From assembly GCA_021795095.1 (NCBI GenBank), contig JAJYPU010000053.1, forward strand, positions 1-10,728: a DNA stretch of 10,728 nt, read 5' to 3'. The DNA comes from Actinomycetes bacterium. GTDB taxonomy: Bacteria > Actinomycetota > Acidimicrobiia > Acidimicrobiales > RAAP-2. This document shows positions 1-6,537 of the stretch, piece by piece (the first letter of the stretch is position 1; each line of letters begins with the position of its first letter). The translations under genes were made by a program, and so were the position numbers. The notes beneath the pieces are model-generated. The model was not told the DNA's origin. It searched no databases and saw only the letters and a program-made list of their open reading frames with translations.

Positions 1-1094
1 TGCGCAAGTCGCCGGTCTCCTACCTCGTCGTCAACGGTGACGAGTCCGAGCCCGCGACCTTCAAGGACCACTACCTGGTCGAGCGCGACCCGCACCAACT
101 CGTCGAGGGCGTCATCATCGCCGCCTATGCGCTGCAGGTCACCCAGGCCTTCATCTACCTGCGTGGCGAGTTCGCCCTCGGCCTCGAACGCGTTCAGCAG
201 GCCATCAACGAGGCCTACGAGCACGGCGCGCTCGGCCGCAAGATCTTCGGTTCGTCCTTCTCCCTCGATCTGGTCGTGCACCCCGGCGCCGGCGCCTACA
301 TCTGCGGCGAGGAGACGGCGCTCATCGAAGCCCTCGAGGGCAAGCGCGGCTTCCCTCGCATCAAGCCCCCCTTCTTCCCCGCGGTGACTGGCCTCTACGG
401 CGAACCGACCGTGGTCAACAACGTCGAGACCATGTCCAACATGCCCTGGATCGTTCTGAACGGTGGCGCGGCCTTCGCGGCCCTCGGCGCCGGTCGCTCG
501 GCGGGCACGCGGCTCTTCGCGCTCTCGGGCCGGGTGCGCAACCCGGGGGTCTTCGAGATCGAGATGGTGAAGAACACCTTCCGTGACCTCATATACGACC
601 CTCAGCTGGGCGGCGGGGTCATCGACGACCGCGCGATAAAGGCCATCATCCCCGGCGGGGTCTCCGCACCGTGGTTCGGTCCCGAACTGCTCGACGTGCC
701 ACTCGGACAGGATGAGGTCGCTGAGAAGGGCTCAATGCTCGGCTCGGGGTCCATCGTCGTGATGGACGAGACCACCTGCGTGGTGCGCGCGACCTGGCGC
801 ATCATCAAGTTCTTCTCGCGTGAGTCCTGCGGCCAGTGCACCCCTTGTCGGGAAGGCTCGGGCTGGCTCGAGCGGATCCTCTACCGACTCGAGAACGGCG
901 GCGGGCGCATTGAGGACGTCGACCTCTTGCTCGACCTCTGTGACAACATCGCACCCGGCCTGACCTGGCCACCCCAGCAGACGACGATCTGCGTGCTGGG
1001 ACCGTCGATGCCATCTTCGATCAACGCGGCCATCTCGATGTTCCGCGACGACTTCTACGCGCACGTACAACACGGGGGCTGCCCGCATGACTGA
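1..1094 (+). CDS. nuoF: NADH-quinone oxidoreductase subunit F (NuoF), 5'-partial
   Basis: NADH- and FMN-binding subunit of the peripheral arm of complex I, which oxidises NADH in the cytoplasm and passes electrons to cluster N3. The frame is open from the left edge (first full codon at base 3), giving 363 visible residues of a family usually about 430-450 long. The glycine-rich nucleotide loop of the N-terminus must therefore lie off the window. Visible signatures are NGDESEPATFKD near visible residue 15 and GAGAYICGEETALIEALEG from about residue 95, both from the flavin/nucleotide-binding core. The N3 ligand motif SCGQCTPC has cysteines at visible residues 276, 279 and 282, and the likely fourth ligand is Cys330 in TICVLGPS. 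Another Cys (313) lies in between. The loop before Cys330 (NIAPGLTWPPQQT) looks longer than in Thermus Nqo1. The stop overlaps nuoG by 8 bp. A GTG at 276 would also open this frame, but it falls inside the conserved core and is not the start. Identity is certain; the gene is truncated only by the window. Confidence 0.98.
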   Translation, partial: RKSPVSYLVVNGDESEPATFKDHYLVERDPHQLVEGVIIAAYALQVTQAFIYLRGEFALGLERVQQAINEAYEHGALGRKIFGSSFSLDLVVHPGAGAYICGEETALIEALEGKRGFPRIKPPFFPAVTGLYGEPTVVNNVETMSNMPWIVLNGGAAFAALGAGRSAGTRLFALSGRVRNPGVFEIEMVKNTFRDLIYDPQLGGGVIDDRAIKAIIPGGVSAPWFGPELLDVPLGQDEVAEKGSMLGSGSIVVMDETTCVVRATWRIIKFFSRESCGQCTPCREGSGWLERILYRLENGGGRIEDVDLLLDLCDNIAPGLTWPPQQTTICVLGPSMPSSINAAISMFRDDFYAHVQHGGCPHD

Positions 1095-3681
1095 CCAGAC
1101 ACGAACCACCGTGTCCATCACCCTCAATGGACGCACCGTCGAGGCGGCGCCCGGCGAGCTACTCATCGAGGCCGCCGAGCACGCCGGCGTCTACATCCCG
1201 CGCTTCTGCTACCACCCGCGCATGGAGCCGGTGGGGGTCTGTCGCATGTGCCTCGTGGAGGTCGATGGCCCCCGCGGCGCCACGCTCCAGCCGGCCTGCT
1301 ACATCCGCGTGAACGACGGGATGTCGGTGAACACCGAGTCCGACAAGGTCAAGAAGGCCCAGGACGGCGTGCTCGAGTTCCTGCTCGCGAACCACCCGCT
1401 CGACTGCCCGGTCTGCGACAAGGGCGGCGAGTGCCCCCTCCAAGACCAGTCCCTCGCCCACGGGTCCGGCGAGACCCGCTTCGTCGAGGAGAAGCGCCAC
1501 TTCGTCAAGCCGATCGAGATCGGCGAGCTCGTACTGCTTGACCGCGAACGCTGCATCCAGTGCTCGCGCTGTACCCGCTTTGCCGCCGAGGTCGCTGGCG
1601 ACGCCCAGATCGACTTCGCCGGGCGGGGCGACCTCATCGAGGTCGCGCCGTCACCGACGGTGCCCTTCGACTCGGTCTTCTCGGGTAACACGGTCCAGAT
1701 CTGCCCCGTCGGGGCGCTCACCGCGAAGCCCTATCGCTTCACCGCCCGACCCTGGGACCTCGAGCAGGTCGAGAGCACCTGCACGATGTGCGCCGTGGGT
1801 TGTCGGATCGCCGTGCAGTCCTCGGGCAACCGCCTGACGCGCGTGCTCGGCGTGGACAGCGACCCGGTCAACCGGGGCTGGCTGTGCGACAAAGGCCGTT
1901 TCACCCTCGACAGCGTGGACGGCAACCCCGAACTCGTCGACCCCCTCGACCCGCGTAGCCGCGTGACCGAGCCGATGGTGCGCCGTGACGGTGCGCTCGT
2001 TGCGACCTCGTGGAGCGAGGCGCTGCACGCCGCGGCCACGATCCTGCGCGACGCGGCCACGAGCCCGAACGGTGTCGGCGCGATCGGCGGAGCCGCGCTG
2101 ACCAACGAAGGCGCCTTCGCCTGGGAGCGCTTCGTGCGCGGCGTGCTCGCAACTGAGCACGTCGACACCCAGTACGGTGACGGACTCGACGCGACGCTCA
2201 TCCAGGCACTGCCCAAGGCGACCATCGACGAGGCCGCCAACGCGGCGACGGTGGTGACCATCACGGGCGACCTGCGCGAGGAGCTGCCGGTGCTCTTCCT
2301 GCGCCTGCGCCCGCGGATCGTGTCAGGCAAGACCAACCTCGTGGAGTTCGCCGCCGGACCCAGCGCGCTTCGCCGCCACGCCCGCGTCGCGCTGCCCGTG
2401 CGTCCCGGGGACGTGGCCCAAGTCGCTGACGCGCTCGCCAACGGCACGGCGCCCCACGGCCTCGGCCTCGACGAGTTCGAACTCGCCACGGCCCACGACC
2501 TGCTCGGTGAGACCGGCCGCGGCGTCGTCTTCGTCGTCGGGCGCGCCAACCTCGCCGAGCACGCTGGCCTCGTCGAGTCGGCGATCCGCCGTCTCGCGGC
2601 GCGATACCCCGATGCGACGTTCCTGCCCGCACTGCGACGCGGCAACGTCATGGGCGCGTTGGACATGGGACTCGCCCCGCGCCTGCGGCCCGGCCGGGGC
2701 TTTGACGCGAGCGCGAGCGGGCGCGACGCGCTCGCCCAGCTCGACGCGATGATCGCGGGCGAGCAGCGTGCGGTGCTCCTGCTCGGCGGCTGCCTGCTTG
2801 GCAACGTCGCCGACGTCGCGCACGCCTCCGCCGCCCTCGAGCGGGCTTCGGTCGTCGCGGTCACCGGCCACGGCGGCGCGACACTCGCTTACGCCGACGT
2901 GGTGCTGCCCGCCACGGTCCAGCACGAACGAAGCGGCACGGTGACGAACCTCGAGGGGCGCGTGAGCGCCGTGACCGCCAAGGTCGGCGCCCCCGGCTCG
3001 GCCTGGTCTGACGTGACGATCGTCGCCGAGCTCGCCGAGGAGTTCGGCATTGACCTCGGCCTCGCCTCGATCGAACTCGCGGCCAAGGCCATCGAGGAGA
3101 CGACCGGGTATCCGGCGCTCTCGGTGCTGAACGACGCGACGAGCGACGGCGTGGTCGTTGGGCGCACGCAGCGGTGGCTTCGCCGTCCGCTCGACCCGAT
3201 GGCGATACCCGGGCTCCGTTCGACCGACACCGGGGGACTCGCGTCACACGGCGGCGACACGATCTCCCTGGACGTCACGGGCGTGGGCACAGCGACGGCG
3301 GCGACACTCGCCGACGTCGTGGCCGAACCGATCGTCGTGCCTCCGACCGACGCCTACGCGCTGCGGGTCTTCGCCGGCCGGCGCCTCTACGACCGGGGCA
3401 TCGCGGTGCGCGGCTCGTCGGCGCTGGACAACCTGGTCCCGGCGACCACGATCGCCCTCAATCACTTCGACCTCGACCGACTGGGCGTCGTGTCCGGCGA
3501 TGTTGTGACCGTTCGTACTGAACGCGGCGTGGTCGCTCTGCCAGTCGTCCTGGACGACCAAGTTACCCGGGGCGTCGCGAGCGTGCCCGTTGGCACACGC
3601 GCGACCGACGGCTCCGACGCCCTGGCGTCGCTGTTCGACGTGCGCGCGGTGATCACGCAGATTCGATTGGAGACGCGATGA
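1087..3681 (+). CDS. nuoG: NADH-quinone oxidoreductase subunit G (NuoG)
   Basis: Large iron-sulfur subunit of the peripheral arm of complex I, carrying electrons from NuoF towards NuoI; 864 residues. An N-terminal ferredoxin-like domain carries 2Fe-2S ligands Cys41, Cys52, Cys55 and Cys71. The His-Cys3 4Fe-4S site (N5 type) is His103, Cys107, Cys110 and Cys116. The next 4Fe-4S site (N4 type) is Cys156, Cys159, Cys162 and Cys206. A further set, Cys232, Cys235, Cys239 and Cys267, has the spacing of the off-pathway N7 cluster of Thermus Nqo3. Residues from about 280 to 700 resemble the molybdopterin-oxidoreductase fold, and about 755-864 a C-terminal beta-barrel of the same superfamily. In complex I this region is structural and binds no cofactor. 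I see no membrane segment. The ATG at 1087 sits 8 nt after a GGGGG run inside the end of nuoF, and the protein starts directly on the ferredoxin domain, which supports this start. The stop overlaps the nuoH start as ATGA. Confidence 0.98.
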   Translation: MTDQTRTTVSITLNGRTVEAAPGELLIEAAEHAGVYIPRFCYHPRMEPVGVCRMCLVEVDGPRGATLQPACYIRVNDGMSVNTESDKVKKAQDGVLEFLLANHPLDCPVCDKGGECPLQDQSLAHGSGETRFVEEKRHFVKPIEIGELVLLDRERCIQCSRCTRFAAEVAGDAQIDFAGRGDLIEVAPSPTVPFDSVFSGNTVQICPVGALTAKPYRFTARPWDLEQVESTCTMCAVGCRIAVQSSGNRLTRVLGVDSDPVNRGWLCDKGRFTLDSVDGNPELVDPLDPRSRVTEPMVRRDGALVATSWSEALHAAATILRDAATSPNGVGAIGGAALTNEGAFAWERFVRGVLATEHVDTQYGDGLDATLIQALPKATIDEAANAATVVTITGDLREELPVLFLRLRPRIVSGKTNLVEFAAGPSALRRHARVALPVRPGDVAQVADALANGTAPHGLGLDEFELATAHDLLGETGRGVVFVVGRANLAEHAGLVESAIRRLAARYPDATFLPALRRGNVMGALDMGLAPRLRPGRGFDASASGRDALAQLDAMIAGEQRAVLLLGGCLLGNVADVAHASAALERASVVAVTGHGGATLAYADVVLPATVQHERSGTVTNLEGRVSAVTAKVGAPGSAWSDVTIVAELAEEFGIDLGLASIELAAKAIEETTGYPALSVLNDATSDGVVVGRTQRWLRRPLDPMAIPGLRSTDTGGLASHGGDTISLDVTGVGTATAATLADVVAEPIVVPPTDAYALRVFAGRRLYDRGIAVRGSSALDNLVPATTIALNHFDLDRLGVVSGDVVTVRTERGVVALPVVLDDQVTRGVASVPVGTRATDGSDALASLFDVRAVITQIRLETR

Positions 3682-4913
3682 CCTCCTGGCTGGCAACGGT
3701 GGATCCGCTCTTCGCCCACGGGGTGACGTGGGCGGTCCTGCTCATCGTGATCGTGAAGGTCTTCGTCGGCTTCGCCGCGCTGATGGGGTCGGTCACACTG
3801 ATGATTTGGTTCGAACGCAAGGCGATCTCGGACATGCAGAGCCGCATCGGGCCCCAACGCTGGGGACCATTCGGGCTGCTCCAGACCCTCGCCGACGGCG
3901 TGAAGCTCTTCTTCAAGGAGGATCTCCTGCCCGCCGAGGCGGACCGGTTCGCCTTTAAGTTGGCGCCTTACCTCGTGCTCGTGCCGGCGCTGATCACCTT
4001 CTCGATCGTGCCGATCGGTGGGACGGTCGATATCGCCGGGCACCCGGTGATGCTCCAGGTGGCGAACCCGCCGATCGGGATCTTGCTGATGCTCGCGATG
4101 TCGGGCATCTCGGTCTACGGCGTCATCCTCGCCGGCTGGTCATCGGGTTCGAAGTACCCGCTCATGTCCGCGGTTCGCGCGAGTGCCCAGATGATCAGCT
4201 ACGAGGCGGCCCTCGGTATGACCATCGTGACCGTAGTGCTCGCGACTGGTTCGTTGTCGACCCACGACATCGTCGCGGCCCAGTCCCACGGGGTGTGGCA
4301 CTGGAACCTGATCCGCCTCGGAATAGTCCCCTTCGTCGTCTTTCTCATCGCCATCACCGCCGAGCTCAACCGACCGCCCTTTGATGTGGTCGAGGCCGAG
4401 AGCGAACTGGTCGGGGGCTTTCACACTGAGTACTCTTCGCTGCGCTTCGCGCTGTTCTTTCTTGCGGAGTTCATGAATACGATCACCATGTCGGCGATCA
4501 TCGTGACCCTCTTCCTCGGTGGTCCGGCCGGCTGGGTGCCGAACATCCCGCACGTTCGCTGGGTCTTCCCAATCCTGTGGTTCCTCATAAAGACCGTCGG
4601 GTTCGCCTTTGGCTACGTCTGGTTCCGCGCTGCGCTGCCTCGACTTCGCTACGACCAGTTGATGAACCTCGGCTGGAAGCGTCTAATCCCGCTCAGCCTC
4701 GGCTGGATGCTCATCGTCGCGGGCTTCCTCATCCGCCCGTCGTGGGGCTTCTTAATGGCTGCGCTTGTGATTCTCGCCTGGACGGTGCTGACGCGCGCTT
4801 TCACGCTCGGCCAGGGCCGTGAGGAGAGCGCTGACTCGATCCTGCCCCCCGTCGGCGAGCGACCGCTGCCCGGACGCGTGCTCCGTGCCTGGACAGATAG
4901 GGAGAAGGACTGA
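3678..4913 (+). CDS. nuoH: NADH-quinone oxidoreductase subunit H (NuoH)
   Basis: Integral membrane subunit that links the peripheral arm to the membrane arm and forms much of the quinone chamber; 411 residues with about eight or nine hydrophobic helices. Diagnostic motifs are RIGPQRWGPFGLLQTLADG from Arg56 and KLFFKEDLLPAEADRFAF after it. The acidic loop from Glu229 is ELNRPPFDVVEAESELVGG, with Asp236, Glu239, Glu241 and Glu243, and it continues to Glu251. These acidic residues belong to the E-channel/quinone site in known complex I structures. The family's usual end is near GWKRLIPL (residues 332-339) plus one helix. Here the chain goes on with another hydrophobic stretch (about 352-373) and a charged 38-residue tail. 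E. coli NuoH is about 325 residues; forms near 410 are known from actinobacteria. The start overlaps the nuoG stop (ATGA) and has GGAGA at 3669-3673, a tight 4-nt spacer. The stop shares one base with the nuoI start. Confidence 0.98.
   Translation: MTSWLATVDPLFAHGVTWAVLLIVIVKVFVGFAALMGSVTLMIWFERKAISDMQSRIGPQRWGPFGLLQTLADGVKLFFKEDLLPAEADRFAFKLAPYLVLVPALITFSIVPIGGTVDIAGHPVMLQVANPPIGILLMLAMSGISVYGVILAGWSSGSKYPLMSAVRASAQMISYEAALGMTIVTVVLATGSLSTHDIVAAQSHGVWHWNLIRLGIVPFVVFLIAITAELNRPPFDVVEAESELVGGFHTEYSSLRFALFFLAEFMNTITMSAIIVTLFLGGPAGWVPNIPHVRWVFPILWFLIKTVGFAFGYVWFRAALPRLRYDQLMNLGWKRLIPLSLGWMLIVAGFLIRPSWGFLMAALVILAWTVLTRAFTLGQGREESADSILPPVGERPLPGRVLRAWTDREKD
4901..4912 (+). promoter_or_regulatory. 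Ribosome binding site for nuoI
   Basis: The purine run GGAGAAGGA (4901-4909) lies inside the last codons of nuoH. GGAG is 8 nt before the ATG at 4913, which itself shares its A with the nuoH TGA (TGATG). It supports the nuoI start and suggests re-initiation by ribosomes finishing nuoH. Confidence 0.75.
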
Positions 4914-5665
4914 TGGCCAGCCCCCTCGATTTCTTCGGTGGATTCAAGCTCACCTTTCGTCACCTGGGTCGTACTCGGGTCACCACGAGTTACCCGCAGG
5001 CCAAGCGCCCCAAGCAGCCCCGCCAGCATGGTCGCCACGTCCTCAACCGGTACGAGGACGGGATGGAGAAGTGCATCGGCTGCGAGTTGTGCGCCGGCGT
5101 GTGCCCGGTCGACTGCATCTACGTGCGCGGACTGGACAACCCGCCCGACCACCCGGTGAGTCCTGGCGAGCGCTACGGCTACGTCTACGAGATCAATTAC
5201 CTGCGCTGCATCCACTGCGACCTGTGCGTCGAGGCGTGCCCGACCCAGGCGATCACCGAGTCCAAGCTCTTCGAGTTCTCCTTCACCAACCGCGCTGACG
5301 CCATCTACACCAAAGCCGAGCTGCTCGTAGATGACCAGGGCTTCCCCCAGCGTCTGCCGTGGGAGGACTGGCGCGAGGGCGAGGCCGCGATGACCGGCGG
5401 CTGGATGCGTGCGACCTCACCCGCGGGCGCCGCGGACTTCGAGGGCGTCGTCCAGTGGACGGGTGACCTCGGTGCGGGCGTGCGCGCCCCCGAGGCGGGT
5501 CAGTCCGAGAACCGCGATGACGAGGCTACGGGCTCCAAGCAACTGCGCAGCGCGTTCTTTCGCCACCTGCAGCCCGAGGACGTGCCGACCAACCTGCGTG
5601 GGCTCAAGGCGCGGCTCAACGCGACGCGCGCCAAGACGACTCGTCGCAAGGAGGGATCGAAGTGA
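4913..5665 (+). CDS. nuoI: NADH-quinone oxidoreductase subunit I (NuoI), long C-terminal tail
   Basis: 8Fe ferredoxin-like subunit at the base of the peripheral arm. It carries clusters N6a and N6b, which pass electrons from NuoG towards the terminal cluster N2 (held by NuoB, outside this window) and quinone. The N-terminus (LDFFGGFKLTFRHLGRTRV) matches the amphipathic, membrane-contacting helix of the family. The two cluster motifs are CIGCELCAGVCP (Cys54, 57, 60, 64) and CIHCDLCVEACP (Cys99, 102, 105, 109). In each, the fourth Cys is followed by Pro and would ligate the opposite cluster. The conserved core ends near TKAELL (residues 133-138). About 110 more residues follow: an acidic, Gly/Trp-containing middle, then a strongly basic end from about 212 (RSAFFRHLQPEDVP and an Arg/Lys-rich stretch). 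Total length is 250 against about 180 in E. coli and Thermus; actinobacterial homologues tend to be longer than those. The stop overlaps the nuoJ GTG by 4 bp. Function is certain; the role of the tail is unknown. Confidence 0.97.
   Translation: MASPLDFFGGFKLTFRHLGRTRVTTSYPQAKRPKQPRQHGRHVLNRYEDGMEKCIGCELCAGVCPVDCIYVRGLDNPPDHPVSPGERYGYVYEINYLRCIHCDLCVEACPTQAITESKLFEFSFTNRADAIYTKAELLVDDQGFPQRLPWEDWREGEAAMTGGWMRATSPAGAADFEGVVQWTGDLGAGVRAPEAGQSENRDDEATGSKQLRSAFFRHLQPEDVPTNLRGLKARLNATRAKTTRRKEGSK
5648..5661 (+). promoter_or_regulatory. Strong ribosome binding site fixing the GTG start of nuoJ
   Basis: AAGGAGG (5648-5654) is a near-perfect Shine-Dalgarno sequence 7 nt before the GTG at 5662, which overlaps the nuoI stop as GTGA. 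It decides this GTG as the start. It also encodes part of the basic end of NuoI, so the tail and the ribosome site share bases. Confidence 0.85.
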
Positions 5666-6234
5666 TCGCCACCGCCTACGCCATCCCCGACGTACTGGTC
5701 TTTCTCACGTCGGCGCTGCTTATCCTCGTCGGGGCGGTGGGGGTGCTCGCCATGCGCAACCCCGTGCACTCGGCGCTCAGCCTCATCCTCGCGCTCTTCG
5801 GCGTGGCCGTGGCCTTCATCGCCCAGTCGGCCGACTTCCTCGCGGCGGTGCAGATCATCGTCTACGCCGGCGCGATCGTCGTGCTCTTCCTCTTCGTGAT
5901 CATGTTCCTCGGGGTCGACCGTCGCGAGACGGTGCGTGTCGAGCCATTGGTCGGCCAGCGCGTCTTCGCCGGCGTCGGCGTGCTGATCACGGTGGCCGGG
6001 CTCATCACCCTCTTCGCGCGTTCGCACTGGGTCACCGGCGCCATCGCGGTCTCGTCCTCGGGCCAACCGCTCGCGACGGGTTCGAAGAATGTCACCCAGC
6101 TCGGTACCGCGGTGTTCACCACCTACCTGTTCGCCTTCGAGGCGACCGCGGCGCTGCTCATCGTGGCCGTTGTCGGCGCAGTGCTGCTCGCCCGTCGTGA
6201 ACGAGCCGTCGACGCAGAAGGGAGCCAGTCATGA
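5662..6234 (+). CDS. nuoJ: NADH-quinone oxidoreductase subunit J (NuoJ)
   Basis: Small membrane subunit at the junction between NuoH and the antiporter-like subunits, part of the central route coupling quinone reduction to pumping. It has 190 residues with about five hydrophobic helices. Family marks are [19 protein letters not shown] in the second helix and [18 protein letters not shown] around Tyr68, the helix that carries a pi-bulge and changes shape in solved structures. The last helix region is [20 protein letters not shown] followed by [16 protein letters not shown]. Length is normal for the family (about 165-260). The start is GTG, coupled to nuoI by a GTGA overlap and preceded by a strong Shine-Dalgarno sequence. 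The stop overlaps the nuoK ATG (ATGA). Identity rests on motifs and operon position and is secure. Confidence 0.96.
   Translation: MIATAYAIPDVLVFLTSALLILVGAVGVLAMRNPVHSALSLILALFGVAVAFIAQSADFLAAVQIIVYAGAIVVLFLFVIMFLGVDRRETVRVEPLVGQRVFAGVGVLITVAGLITLFARSHWVTGAIAVSSSGQPLATGSKNVTQLGTAVFTTYLFAFEATAALLIVAVVGAVLLARRERAVDAEGSQS
6218..6230 (+). promoter_or_regulatory. Ribosome binding site for nuoK
   Basis: AAGGGAG (6218-6224) lies 6 nt before the ATG at 6231, inside the last codons of nuoJ. The ATG overlaps the nuoJ stop as ATGA, so the site supports both this start and translational coupling. Confidence 0.75.
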
Positions 6235-6536
6235 ACGTCCCCGCGGCGTGGTACCTCGTGCTCGCGGCGTTGCTCTTCGGGATCGGCGCCTTCGGCGTGC
6301 TGACCCGGCGCAGCGCCCTGATCATGTTCATGTGCCTCGAGCTGATGCTGAACGCGGTCAACCTGACCTTCGTCACCTTCTCGCGCACGCTCAGTGACAT
6401 CGGGGGCCAGGCGGCGGTCTTCTTCGTCATGGTGGTCGCCGCGGCCGAGGTCACCGTGGGCCTGGGCATCGTGGTGTCGGTCTTCCGTCGACGGTCCTCG
6501 ACGTCGGTCGATGAACTCTCCGAGATGAAGGGTTGA
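6231..6536 (+). CDS. nuoK: NADH-quinone oxidoreductase subunit K (NuoK)
   Basis: Small three-helix membrane subunit of complex I, 101 residues, the usual family length. Two glutamates buried in helices 2 and 3 are the hallmark and matter for proton translocation. Here they are Glu37 in [14 protein letters not shown] and Glu73 in [15 protein letters not shown], matching Glu36 and Glu72 of E. coli NuoK. The helix-1 region is followed by [20 protein letters not shown], typical of the family. The start overlaps nuoJ by 4 bp. The stop is one base before the nuoL ATG, and AAGGG (6528-6532) at the end of nuoK would serve as the nuoL ribosome site. Confidence 0.98.
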   Translation: MNVPAAWYLVLAALLFGIGAFGVLTRRSALIMFMCLELMLNAVNLTFVTFSRTLSDIGGQAAVFFVMVVAAAEVTVGLGIVVSVFRRRSSTSVDELSEMKG

Positions 6537-6537
6537 G

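Noticed and set aside
276..1094. GTG at 276 as the start of a short 272-residue NuoF
   Set aside because: The same frame is open to the left edge and its translation upstream of 276 is clear conserved NuoF sequence, so this GTG encodes an internal valine.
1731..2864. 377-residue minus-strand open frame inside nuoG
   Set aside because: Ser/Arg/Ala-rich low complexity, fully inside NuoG with its intact cluster motifs; an artefact of few stop codons in GC-rich DNA.
1120..3681. NuoG as a true molybdenum-dependent oxidoreductase or formate dehydrogenase subunit
   Set aside because: The domain order, the N-terminal 2Fe-2S and His-Cys3 sites, and the position between nuoF and nuoH fit NuoG. I see no recognisable catalytic Cys or selenocysteine site of formate dehydrogenases.
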